From Carnobacterium divergens (lineage in GTDB: Bacteria > Bacillota > Bacilli > Lactobacillales > Carnobacteriaceae), in the NCBI RefSeq assembly GCF_900258435.1, contig NZ_LT992558.1:2638443-2702442 (forward strand): DNA of 64,000 nt. The letters are read 5' to 3'. Below are positions 1 to 9,100 of this stretch, piece by piece (position 1 is the stretch's first letter; the number at the start of each line of letters is the position of its first letter). Both the position numbers and the translations under genes were made by a program. The notes under the pieces were generated by a model. It was not told the origin of the DNA and made no database searches. It saw only the letters and a list, made by a program, of their open reading frames with translations.

Positions 1-800
1 GTGTCTTTGAAGTGCTTGATAGCAAAGAAGAGGTTCCTGATGACCTTGATGCTTTAGAATTAAAAGATGTCCGTGGTGAAGTTTGCTTTAATCACGTAGC
101 TTTTTCTTATTCTCCTAATCGACCTTTGATAAGAGACTTCAATTTAGCAGTAAGTCCTGGTGAAACAGTTGCCATCGTTGGGCAAACGGGCGCTGGAAAA
201 TCTACTTTAGTTAATTTATTGATGCGTTTTTATGAGTTGAATAGCGGTTCGATTAAAATTGATGGTCAACCGATTACACGCTATACAAAAGACAGCTTAC
301 GCCGTTCTTTTGGAATGGTTCTACAAGATACTTGGCTCTTTTCAGGAACCATTAAAGAAAATATTGCTTATGGTAATGCAGCAGCTAGCGAAGAAGAAAT
401 TATTCAAGCGGCTAAATCCGCTCTTGCCCATTCATTTATCATAAAATTGCCCAACGGTTACGACACTGTTGTTGGAAATGGCGGCGTTTCAATTTCAGGC
501 GGTCAGCAGCAATTGTTAACCATTGCCAGATCTATGCTAAGTGACCCTCCGATGTTGATTTTAGATGAAGCAACCAGCTCAGTCGATACGCTAACGGAAC
601 AAAAAATTCAAGAAGGCTTTCTTAGAATGATGAAAGGACGTACCAGCTTTGTGATTGCTCATCGATTATCGACCATTCAAGAAGCGGACTTCATTTTAGT
701 GATGGAAAATGGAGATATTGTTGAAATGGGGGCCCATCAAGAACTGCTTCAGCAAGAGGGTCCTTACCACCGTCTATATGCTTCTCAGTTTGAAAAATAA
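1..800 (+). CDS. ABC exporter, C-terminal ATPase part (5' end outside window)
   Basis: The reading frame is open from base 3 and runs off the left edge, so only the nucleotide-binding half is visible. It contains Walker A GQTGAGKST (about nt 180-206), the signature SGGQQQ (about 495-512), Walker B MLILDEA (about 553-573) and the H-loop IAHRLST. The first visible residues (VFEVLDS) match the linker between the six-helix membrane domain and the ATPase of fused multidrug or lipid half-exporters. The product is expected in the cytoplasmic membrane, exporting drugs, lipids or peptides by ATP hydrolysis. Its partner half-transporter, if any, lies upstream outside the window. A strong hairpin ends the transcript. 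The family is certain; the substrate cannot be read. Confidence 0.93.
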   Translation, partial: VFEVLDSKEEVPDDLDALELKDVRGEVCFNHVAFSYSPNRPLIRDFNLAVSPGETVAIVGQTGAGKSTLVNLLMRFYELNSGSIKIDGQPITRYTKDSLRRSFGMVLQDTWLFSGTIKENIAYGNAAASEEEIIQAAKSALAHSFIIKLPNGYDTVVGNGGVSISGGQQQLLTIARSMLSDPPMLILDEATSSVDTLTEQKIQEGFLRMMKGRTSFVIAHRLSTIQEADFILVMENGDIVEMGAHQELLQQEGPYHRLYASQFEK

Positions 801-809
801 AAAAAACTA

Positions 810-865
810 AAAAAGAAAGATAAGATTCATTTCAACTAAAGGAATGAGTCTTGTCTTTCTTTTTT
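810..865. terminator. Bidirectional rho-independent terminator
   Basis: A long near-perfect stem (arms about 811-830 and 843-862) is flanked by A-rich and T-rich runs. It serves the ABC exporter on the plus strand and WxL locus 1 on the minus strand. Confidence 0.85.
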
Positions 866-1103
866 AGTAATCTACTGATTCGCTTTCATGGGTGTTCAAT
901 AGCAGTCCGTCTAATTGAACTTCTATTAAAGTAACCTTCTTAACCTGATAAAAATTTTCAATAACTGCTTTTTGAATATCTTGAGTTGTGAAGGTTGTTG
1001 GAAAAACTAATACCTTATGGATTTTACGTTCTGTTACTTCATCAGTTAAAAAATCAACGGCATAAATAGATACGTCTTCCCACAACTTTGGATTAAGAAT
1101 CAC
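864..1103 (-). CDS. Small protein at the 3' end of WxL locus 1 (79 aa)
   Basis: No known family is recognised. The start overlaps the stop of the upstream secreted-protein gene by 4 bp (ATGA), so translation is probably coupled. There is no signal peptide or membrane segment, so a cytoplasmic location is expected. By eye it aligns weakly with the 74-aa protein at 42056-42280, which lies next to the DUF916 gene of WxL locus 2. Both have an N-terminal W followed by an acidic pair, a Y-x-V strand, a K/R- and T-containing middle, and a C-terminal V-T-x-L strand followed by a D-containing GL or LL end. I infer a shared accessory role with the WxL loci. The gene is likely real; the homology is tentative. 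Confidence 0.7.
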   Translation of the reverse strand: MILNPKLWEDVSIYAVDFLTDEVTERKIHKVLVFPTTFTTQDIQKAVIENFYQVKKVTLIEVQLDGLLLNTHESESVDY

Positions 1104-1600
1104 TCTTCTTCCCCCATCCCTATCGCTGCTTCTCCATACAATAAATTCCCAGCTAACACGGTATATAGTTCTTCTAAATAAAGCATATTCGGATCATCTC
1201 CACCAAAATTATTCCCTCCGCTATTTAGCGTAAGTACTAGAGTATTTTGATTTAGTAATGGATCTATTTTATTTGTTGCATTCTTAAATTGTTTTTTATT
1301 TTTAGTTAATAGAATGGGGATTTTTCCGTTTGGTGGCGAGGTGGAATAAGATCGCTTTGAACTTTCTTTAACTTCTGGGTCGGGCGTATTGACAGGTGGA
1401 ACCGGTTCTACAGTAACAGTAGGATTAAACGGATCTACTGGTTTGGTTTCTTGGAACGCATCGTTGTCAATTTCATATAAATAACCACTTTCTTCTGCAT
1501 GAGCAACAGTAGGGGTATCCAATACAAGCACTTTAAAAGAAAAAATGCATCCAAATAACAAATACGTTTTCGTATAAGATGTTGGTTTAAAATAGTTCAA
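1100..1600 (-). CDS. Small secreted Pro-rich protein of WxL locus 1
   Basis: A 166-aa protein with an N-terminal hydrophobic segment (about residues 12-30) and a likely signal-peptidase site after AHA near residue 35. A Pro-rich stretch follows (VDPFNPTVTVEPVPPV), then a basic middle and a C-terminus ending in LAGNLLYG plus an acidic tail. The start is TTG: an AAGGAGG ribosome site lies 8 nt upstream, inside the last codons of the regulator gene, and the two genes overlap by 14 bp. A paralogue (50776-51270) follows the paralogous regulator of WxL locus 2 and shares the NPT-x-TV-x-P motif and the C-terminal G-x-LLYG motif. The function is unknown. It could be a signal, an anchor or a structural cell-surface component. 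Confidence 0.78.
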   Translation of the reverse strand: MNYFKPTSYTKTYLLFGCIFSFKVLVLDTPTVAHAEESGYLYEIDNDAFQETKPVDPFNPTVTVEPVPPVNTPDPEVKESSKRSYSTSPPNGKIPILLTKNKKQFKNATNKIDPLLNQNTLVLTLNSGGNNFGGDDPNMLYLEELYTVLAGNLLYGEAAIGMGEEE

Positions 1601-3047
1601 GTGGGATACCTCCTTTTTTTAGTGGTTTTTTGCCTTTGGCAGTTGCAATGCATCTACCAAAGTTTGCCCAATCTCCTGCTGTTGGTGGAGCATTCCACAC
1701 AATGACCTTCGTATCTTGATTAAGCTCACTAGTGGGGTAATCACAAAGTAAAATATCAATATCATCTGTTAATTGATGACTGATTTCAATGTTAATAAAA
1801 TCAAAGGTTTGAATATTTCGATAAATAAACTGGTTATAATTTGCCCCCAACGAAAAATCAATACACACTTTTACAGGGTAAGAAAAAAAAGAGGGCGGCA
1901 AGACATTGATCAACAAGAATATATAATGATTCGATAGATAAATGTCATTTTGCTGAATCAAATAAAATTTTTTCGACTTTGATGCTTTATCAATAAAATG
2001 GCGACAAAATTCGATTACCTCTGGGTAATTTTCTTCAATAAACCGCGCTTGAACGGGAACATCTAATTCTGTTTGCAGACAATTGAAATTTAAAACAGGA
2101 TAGTGGATTTTTACAAGATTTTGAATTAATTCTTCCTTAAAGAATGTTTCATCAAGGTTGCCAAACTGTTTTTGAAACTCTGTAATAAAAAAATTCGTTA
2201 AACTATCCATTTCTTGGCTTTCCAATTCAAGAGGAAATTCATCTAAACTTTCAATAAATAATACGAGCAAATCAATTTCATTGTGACTGACTTCCTCGTT
2301 AAAAACTTCTTGATACGCTTCCCTTAAACTACGTTCAAAAGAATCATTCTCTAACCCCATTATAGTAGTGGGATCGTTTTTTATAAATTGTTCATTTTCA
2401 ATTCGAATTCGGCAAATGCTGATAAAATAAAGGAATTTTGTTTTGCTTGTTTGCGTCATATAAATATCCATTTTAGCTTCAATCAGTTTGATGAAACGCA
2501 TACTTTGTTCCTTTAAGCTTGTCGAAAAAGGATAATCGTCCATGCCATAGACCGCAGTGTATAAATTGTTCATATACATTCGAATAGCAATCTCATCTCC
2601 AACAAATTTAAATCGTGAAGAAAGTTTTATTCCAAGTTTTGAAAGCTTTTCTTTAAGTTGATTCACTTTAGCGTATACTTTTGTGCGACTTGTATAAAAA
2701 AGATCTGCATAATCATTTGAATTTGTAAACATGTCTTCAAACACATCTTGAATGATTTGAAAGCCTAAAGACTCCTTTACATAAATATTTTTTAATGTAT
2801 CTGTAGAAAAGCTGCTATTTTTTTTCAACTGAATTACTTGATTTAACTTTTGAATCTGAAGTTGTTCGTCTAATTGATACTTAAGAATATCCTGCCTTAA
2901 TTCTTCATAAGTATTCAACAAAATAAACTCAGACACACCCATTTTTTCTTTTAAATCTGAAATCGACACTTTTTGTTGGAAACTTTCTTCAATCGTATGA
3001 ATTAAGAGCAGTTTACGGACATCTGTTTTAGATAAAAAACTATTCAT
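1587..3047 (-). CDS. Mga/AtxA-like transcriptional regulator, WxL locus 1
   Basis: About 486 aa from the ATG at 3047, chosen because GGAGAGTGGAGAGGG precedes it and the N-terminus then aligns with the paralogue at 49326. An ATG at 3068 lies inside the ribosome site. Two N-terminal helix-turn-helix segments (about 10-55 and 70-130) precede an all-helical PRD-like middle. The C-terminal domain (about 380-470) has the pattern VCIDFSLGANYNQF and ends in NAPPTAGDW, as in Mga-family EIIB-like domains. The family comprises DNA-binding activators of surface-protein genes, often controlled by PTS phosphorylation. The gene lies downstream of the DUF916 gene in the same orientation and overlaps the secreted-protein gene, so it probably regulates this WxL locus. 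Confidence 0.85.
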   Translation of the reverse strand: MNSFLSKTDVRKLLLIHTIEESFQQKVSISDLKEKMGVSEFILLNTYEELRQDILKYQLDEQLQIQKLNQVIQLKKNSSFSTDTLKNIYVKESLGFQIIQDVFEDMFTNSNDYADLFYTSRTKVYAKVNQLKEKLSKLGIKLSSRFKFVGDEIAIRMYMNNLYTAVYGMDDYPFSTSLKEQSMRFIKLIEAKMDIYMTQTSKTKFLYFISICRIRIENEQFIKNDPTTIMGLENDSFERSLREAYQEVFNEEVSHNEIDLLVLFIESLDEFPLELESQEMDSLTNFFITEFQKQFGNLDETFFKEELIQNLVKIHYPVLNFNCLQTELDVPVQARFIEENYPEVIEFCRHFIDKASKSKKFYLIQQNDIYLSNHYIFLLINVLPPSFFSYPVKVCIDFSLGANYNQFIYRNIQTFDFINIEISHQLTDDIDILLCDYPTSELNQDTKVIVWNAPPTAGDWANFGRCIATAKGKKPLKKGGIPLELF

Positions 3048-3149
3048 CCCTCTCCACTCTCCTTCCATTAACTAATTTATTTTTTAAGTGATTTTAAATG
3101 ACTGAAAAGAAATCCCAATAATTTTTAAAATTGGAATTTCTTTACCTTA

Positions 3150-4268
3150 TTATTTTTTTGATTGCGAATCTGATGTCGGACGTTTTTTACGACGAACATT
3201 TTTTCTATTTCGTGCTGCTTCCTGTCTTCGACGCTCTTCTTGTTTTTTTCTGTTACGTCTTATAATAAAGAAAATTAAAAATAGTGCGATTAGAAGTAGT
3301 AAGATGCCGACTAAAATATAAACCCATGTCCAATCTTTTTTAATTGAAACATCTTGGCTATTGTATTTTTTTGCATCTGTCTCACTAATTGTAAAGTCTT
3401 TAGTGAAGCTCCATTTCCCTTCTTTTGCTTGTGCTTCTAATTTCAAGGTGTATTTCCCAGCTTTTAATTTATCTCCATTTAATGAAATGGGATAATTAAA
3501 ATTAGAATTTGGTGCCATTTGCATGTTCTTTTTTGAACTGGTATACAACGGTGTGCTTTCATTCTTTTTTGTAATGGTCGCTTCAACATCTAAATTGTTG
3601 ATGTAGTCTGATTTTACGTTATGCAAATTCGCATTTATGACGTTACGTGCATTCACTTGGGAAGGAACAACCTCGTTTAATTCTAATTTTGCCTCCACAG
3701 CTTGATCGTTTTGATTTAATAATAAGGCTACCACATAGGCATATTTATTTTGAATGGCTAATCCTTGTGTATCGGATGAAGTATTCCCATCATTTTTAGA
3801 GGTCTCTTTTTCTTTAATCGTAATCCCTCCAGCTAGAATACCGTCAAAAGTACGATCTGGCATTTTAATTGTGATAGGCAATTTTATTTCTTGATTTGCT
3901 GGTATCGTAACTTCCGATGCAACGCTGACAATTTCTTTTAAATCAATTGGCAAGGTTGAATCTTTTTTTGCCTTTGTTGCTCCGTATTCTACGACGCCAT
4001 TTAAATTGGTTGTTGCTGAATTCACGCTTGGTTCTACTGTTACGTCTTTTGTTGTGTCATTTCGTAATTTTAATTCAACAACTTGTTCACTTTTAGGGGC
4101 TACTCTTAAATCAAAAAAGGTTTTCGTTTTATCTCGCTGATTATCTGGAATAATGGATTCCACAGCAAAATTTAATTCAGAAGCTTTTCCAATCATAGGA
4201 GCTTGACTCAAGGCACTCAAAAGTAGGCACAAGCTTAAAAAAATCAGGCTTATTTTTTGTTTTGTCAT
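3150..4268 (-). CDS. DUF916/DUF3324 (WxL-interacting) membrane protein, locus 1
   Basis: About 372 aa from the ATG at 4268, which has AAGGAG 9 nt upstream; the further ATG at 4310 lies in a hairpin without a ribosome site. The protein has a signal peptide, a DUF916 domain (FAVESIIPDNQ at its start, DGILAGGI in its middle), then DUF3324 with QVNARNVINA and QMAPNSNFNYP. A single membrane helix near the C-terminus is followed by a strongly basic cytoplasmic tail of about 35 residues rich in R and K. Proteins of this type are known to bind WxL proteins and peptidoglycan and to hold WxL complexes at the cell surface. It follows two WxL genes and is separated from them by a stem-loop. A close paralogue is at 42323-43447. 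Confidence 0.93.
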   Translation of the reverse strand: MTKQKISLIFLSLCLLLSALSQAPMIGKASELNFAVESIIPDNQRDKTKTFFDLRVAPKSEQVVELKLRNDTTKDVTVEPSVNSATTNLNGVVEYGATKAKKDSTLPIDLKEIVSVASEVTIPANQEIKLPITIKMPDRTFDGILAGGITIKEKETSKNDGNTSSDTQGLAIQNKYAYVVALLLNQNDQAVEAKLELNEVVPSQVNARNVINANLHNVKSDYINNLDVEATITKKNESTPLYTSSKKNMQMAPNSNFNYPISLNGDKLKAGKYTLKLEAQAKEGKWSFTKDFTISETDAKKYNSQDVSIKKDWTWVYILVGILLLLIALFLIFFIIRRNRKKQEERRRQEAARNRKNVRRKKRPTSDSQSKK

Positions 4269-4296
4269 ACTAATAAACTCCTTCTTAGAAATGAAC

Positions 4297-4329
4297 TGAA
4301 AAGCATCCACAATAAAGCGATGCTTTTCA
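4297..4329 (-). repeat. Intergenic stem-loop between WxL and DUF916 genes, locus 1
   Basis: A perfect 11-bp inverted repeat (4297-4307 with 4319-4329) in the transcribed gap. It is not followed by a U-run, so it looks more like a processing, stability or partial-attenuation hairpin than a full terminator. Locus 2 has an equivalent 11-bp stem at the same place. Confidence 0.7.
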
Positions 4330-4346
4330 ACTTATTTCATTTTTGA

Positions 4347-5090
4347 TTAGTTTGTTGGAATATCAGCTAATGTCCAAGTCACTTCTGCTGAATACTCTTC
4401 TGCATATTTCGTTGTAGAACCTGGTACTGATAACGTTACGCTTGTGTTCTTTGTTGTATCGTCACCGAAACGATAAACCCATGTTCCAGCACCTTCATCT
4501 GCTTTGGCTGCCATAATTTCTTGACTCACACCAACGCCGTCTGCATCCATTGATAGGTTTAATTTTTGACCTGTTGCATTTAAAACAGAAGGGATTGCTG
4601 AAGTCGAAGCTGAAACAGCTTCACCATTTGCAATGGAAATTAAAGCTCCATCTAATTTCTTTTTGCTCGTTGCTGATGTTAATTGTGTTTCTTGTTTCAC
4701 TTGGACGGTCCAACCTTTTGCACCACCACGTTTATCTGTTACTTGCAAGTAGTTAGGACGCTCTGTTCCATCTGAAAGCATTTGTGCTTTTGCATTGTAG
4801 ACTTCATCTTTTGTTGTAATTTTTTGTTTATCAAAACCAAATGAAGAGGCAAAATCAATACTTAATGGGCCTGCTGTTCCTTCTTCTGGGTCTGTTCCGT
4901 CTGGATTAGTTGGTGTTACTTCACTTCCTGGATTAGATGGATCTGTTGGTGGTGTAATGGAAGTATCTTGCTCAAATGTTACTTTTGCATTTGATTTGTA
5001 GGTTCCGACTGTTGCTTCATTTACAACATTTCCTCCAATTGTTAAAGCCATTAAAGTTGCTGCACTAAGTGTCATTATTTTTTTATTCAT
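4347..5090 (-). CDS. WxL-domain surface protein (247 aa), locus 1
   Basis: A signal peptide (about residues 1-28) is followed by a Pro/Thr/Asp-rich linker and then the WxL domain, starting at GPLSIDFASS. The first tryptophan motif reads GWTVQVKQ, so it is WxV rather than WxL. The second is a canonical VTWTLADIP at the C-terminus. WxL domains bind peptidoglycan non-covalently on the outer cell wall. The gene is the second of two tandem short WxL genes and sits directly before the DUF916 gene, its likely binding partner. Confidence 0.94.
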   Translation of the reverse strand: MNKKIMTLSAATLMALTIGGNVVNEATVGTYKSNAKVTFEQDTSITPPTDPSNPGSEVTPTNPDGTDPEEGTAGPLSIDFASSFGFDKQKITTKDEVYNAKAQMLSDGTERPNYLQVTDKRGGAKGWTVQVKQETQLTSATSKKKLDGALISIANGEAVSASTSAIPSVLNATGQKLNLSMDADGVGVSQEIMAAKADEGAGTWVYRFGDDTTKNTSVTLSVPGSTTKYAEEYSAEVTWTLADIPTN

Positions 5091-5123
5091 GTGTAAATCT
5101 CCCTTTTTTAAGTTTTTTTATTT

Positions 5124-5873
5124 TTATTTACTTGGTACGTCGCTTAATGTCCAAGTTAAATTTGTTGAATATTTAACGGCGTCTTTTGGTGTTGTTCCTG
5201 GAATTGACAGTGTAATTGCTTTATTTTTCTTAACTGTTTCCCCATCTACTTGAGTGTCTTCCAATGTTCCAAATACATTTAACCAAGTTAATGCTCCTTG
5301 TCCTTCTTTAGCGCTCATTACTTCAGAAGCTGCTCCCGCTGAATCTAGAATTACGTCGCTAACTGTTGGTGCTACAACATTTGTTGTATTGCTTACCGCT
5401 GCTCCGCCTGTTAACGATAATACAGAACCCGTCAATTCTTTATTGGTCGTTGTTTCATTTTTTAATTGACCTTCTTGCTTGACTGTTAACGTCCAACCAG
5501 CGTTGTTCCCACGGGTATCTGTAACTTGCACGTAGTTAGCTCTTGCTGTTCCATCTTTTAATTTTTGTGGTTCTGCAAAGTAAATGGCATCTTTGTTTGT
5601 AATTTTATTGCTTCCAAAGCTTAAGCTTGAAGCGTAATCAATACTTAATGGACCTGCTGTTCCTGGATCTGGATCCGTTCCATCTGGGTTCGTAGGTGTT
5701 ACTTCTTTGCCTGGATTTTCTGGATCGGTTGGTGGAGTAACCATATTATTTGGAACGAATTCTACTGATCCTGTTGAACGATAGGTGCCACCATCTGCAG
5801 CGTTAGCTACTGTTGAAAAACTAGCAGCTGTTAATAGTAACGCTGTACTTGTCATTATTTTAGTTAATTTCAT
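5124..5873 (-). CDS. WxL-domain surface protein (249 aa), locus 1
   Basis: A signal peptide ending near ANA, then a Pro/Asp-rich linker, then a WxL domain beginning GPLSIDYASS with both motifs present: GWTLTVKQ and LTWTLSDVP. It closely resembles the WxL part at 44366-45187. The start overlaps the 3' end of the LPXTG gene by 14 bp in another frame, and the GGGGGA ribosome site lies inside that gene, so the two are probably translationally coupled. The protein is expected to be secreted and wall-associated, forming a complex with the other products of the locus. Confidence 0.94.
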   Translation of the reverse strand: MKLTKIMTSTALLLTAASFSTVANAADGGTYRSTGSVEFVPNNMVTPPTDPENPGKEVTPTNPDGTDPDPGTAGPLSIDYASSLSFGSNKITNKDAIYFAEPQKLKDGTARANYVQVTDTRGNNAGWTLTVKQEGQLKNETTTNKELTGSVLSLTGGAAVSNTTNVVAPTVSDVILDSAGAASEVMSAKEGQGALTWLNVFGTLEDTQVDGETVKKNKAITLSIPGTTPKDAVKYSTNLTWTLSDVPSK

Positions 5874-6186
5874 TTTTAAATCCCCCTATTTTGTTTTTTT
5901 GATACAATTGAAAACTTCCTACAACAATCATTATTCCTATTATGAAATAAGAGTGTACTGATTTTTCCCCTGTTTGCGGAAGCTTTGTTAAAACGACTTC
6001 TTTATCTTTTAATTCTTTTGCATCTGTTGGTTGAGTTTCTTTAGGTTTTTCATAATCTCCATAAAAGCTTATGTCCCCTGTTGTACTATGGCTCTTCTGA
6101 TTTGTCTCTGCGTCTGTTTCCATAAATGAAGAGAAACTGAACAATACTATCATCAAAAGAAGTGCGATTCCTCTTTTTTTATTCAT
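5860..6186 (-). CDS. Small LPXTG-anchored protein (108 aa), locus 1
   Basis: A signal peptide (about residues 1-26) is followed by a short mature region containing ISFYGDYE, the sortase motif LPQTG (about residue 70), a hydrophobic helix and a short charged tail. Sortase A would attach it covalently to peptidoglycan. The exposed part is only about 45 residues, so it is more likely a docking or anchoring piece for the WxL complex than an adhesin. Its counterpart in locus 2 (from 45529) has the same layout with FYGEYE, but lacks a stop codon. Confidence 0.93.
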   Translation of the reverse strand: MNKKRGIALLLMIVLFSFSSFMETDAETNQKSHSTTGDISFYGDYEKPKETQPTDAKELKDKEVVLTKLPQTGEKSVHSYFIIGIMIVVGSFQLYQKNKIGGFKNEIN

Positions 6187-6196
6187 CGTTTCCCTC

Positions 6197-9100
6197 CTAT
6201 GGTGTGTCCTGCAAGGTCCACTCGATTGAACCCTTATAGGATTCTGGATAAGTAGTTTCAGGTTTTATATCTAAAGCTAATCCATCACCATTTGGCAACC
6301 AATTATCTGTAATCGAAATAGGCTTGCTGTCCGCATTTGTTTGTTGATAAATCATAATGGAAGAGGTTCCTAAAATAGATTTTTGACCGTTGTTGGTATA
6401 TTGAACAGCTGTAGGCAACGTTTTATTGCTTGTGCTAGTCAATACTTGATCCATCTTCGCACTCAATGTCCATGAGCCTTTAATCGAACGTGTATCTTGG
6501 ACGGTTAAGCTACCTGTTAATGATTGTAAAGGGTACTTTTTATTAACAGCTGGTATCTTAAGATTTTCTCCAAAATCTAAATCTGTCGGAGCTGAAACAA
6601 AGGTTAATTTTCCATCGACAATTTCAGTTTTTGTTGTATTTGATTTGACCGGATTGGCTATCCAATCGTTTGTATAGTTTCCGCTAGCTTCTCCAACTGT
6701 TGTGATTATCGTTGCTAGTGGCGCATCCTCTTTAACTGTTGCTTGATAGCTCATTGTGATGTTTTCATTCCATGGAATTTGATCTGCTTCACTAATGGTG
6801 GCTTTCACAGATTTAGTAGGTGCATCGTAAGTTATCTGACCTACTGACGTTCCATCCTCCCTTTTTAAAGAGAACGTTCCGACATCGGTTAAAGTATCCT
6901 CAATTGGCACTGTAATCGTTAAGTCTTTATAGAATACGGTTGGCGTTACACTTGTTAATTGACTGTCTAGCACTGTGTTTACTTTAATAGCTTCTGTTAA
7001 AGCCACTTTTTCAGCTGAACTTCCATCTAGCTTCGTAACAGTTTGAGTTAATTTAAAGCGATTTTGTTGATAAATGAACAGAACTTCTTGGGTCTGATCT
7101 TCTATGACACCCGTTGCATTTCCTTGAGTACGCAAGTATAAATAACCATTTAAATCAATTGGTTTTTCAGTGTAGCTATTTCCAATATCGTCTACAATTG
7201 TTTTATCTTCTGCAAGTTTGTTGCCTTCTTCATCTTGGTAATGGAACACAACCGTTCCTGTTCCTGGTGTAACCTCTACTTGAATTTCTTTTTGAACATT
7301 GCCAAATGTCACCATTACCGGATATACACCTACTTCTTGTTTCATTTTAGATGTATCGATTGTAAGAGAACTTAGGTCTGTCACTTCATTCCCAGTTTCT
7401 AATTCCCAAACTTGAATGGCTGATTCTTTTTGAATAAATGCTTTCAATTCAGCTTCTGTTTGCGGATATTGTGGCAGTTTGAAGGTTATATTTTTAGCTT
7501 TTAACGCGGTTGTATTAGAAACAGCAGTGTCTGCGTCTTTAATAAAAATCGGAATGTTTAAAGTCGTTTTATTTCCTGCTTTATCCGTCAATATCACTTC
7601 ATACATCGGCAACACTGGACCAAACTGATTCATGTCTGGTTGAGAAATTGATCCAGCGGTTACAGTTACTCCTGCTCCTGTTGTTCCGTCTGATTTATCT
7701 TGAATGTCTTTAACAAATTTTGTGCTATCACTTGGAAAGACCCCGCCTTGTTCTAAGACTTGGATAACCGCCGTTCCTTCTGGTGGCGTTACATCCTCTA
7801 CTATGACTGGCGCTGATACTTTCGTTTTAAAGTCTAAATTTGCTGTTGCAGTTACTGATGTGTATGGCTTAATAAATCCATCAGGAATCGGGATGCTATA
7901 AGTACCGTCTGTTCCAGCGTAGCCTGTTAAAGTCTTTTTAACACCCACTTCTGTGTAATCAATATAGACTTTAGAATTTTTTGTTGCCGTACCCGTTACA
8001 TTAGTTTGTGCATCTGTGATTGGATCTAAAGCAACATCTACTGTTCCTAGTGAAATCACTTTTGCAGTACCCATGTTGAAATCTGTTGCAGTTATTCCTG
8101 CATTTGTTGAATTAATAACTGTTGAATTGCTCCCGTTGGTTGTAACATCTGTCAGCACGTTCGAACGGTCTGGCATTGACCAACTAAACAATGGCAAATC
8201 ATCTCGATCTCCAGTTCCAGCAACTCGCCAGTAGTTTACGATTGGAGAGTTGATATGCATTTTTCCAGATGAATTTCCTGTTCCTTGCCAAGCAAACATT
8301 TGTTGCGCAGTTTTATTGTAAAGTAAGACACTTAATGGATCATCGAAATTTAAGTTGGTTCCTGAGTAGGCTCTTTCAAAACGAGCAAAATTCCCACTTC
8401 CTCCAGTTGCTTTCATCACTAGACGCGCACCTTTGGCTACATTTAAATCTTCTGTTAACCGAAGTACTGGCTGATCTCCACCTGTTTTTTCAAACTCCAC
8501 ATTGGCATTCTCTCCAACATGGAGATACTTCCCTGGATTATTACGGAACAACCCATTATTAGTCGTAATTTTAACAGTAGCATTTTGTTCAATATCCATC
8601 GTGATTGGATTGGTTCCATCACGGTAAAACATGCCGTTTCCTTTCGAATCAATCATAATATTCGAGTTTTCTTTAACTGTAAATGAATTTTCTGATCCGC
8701 CAGATAGTCCTAGCCAAAACATACTATCTGAATTTGATGTATGATTGATTGTAATATTCCCATCCATAATGACATTTCTTGCTTCAGCTACTTCTTGATT
8801 TGTAGCAGACGTGCTTTGAACACGGGCAATGTAAATGCTTGTCTCTCCTAGATACTTTGTAATTCCATTAACGTTATGGGTAATTTGAGGACCTTGATAG
8901 TCAATATTTGTATACGACAAGCTAACTTCTTTTGTGTTATCTTGTACGTTCAAAGGACCATAATAATTTCGTCCGATAATCTTCATATCTTCTAATCCGT
9001 AATCTTTTGGATCTGAATTATTATTGCTTACATAAATATTATCTGTACCTCCGATTGTGCCGTTACTTTCAGTTAATGTGTGGATCTCCCCAGTAGAAGG

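Noticed and set aside
8269..8562. 97-codon plus-strand frame inside the large WxL gene
   Set aside because: Shadow frame antisense to a long gene with clear domains.
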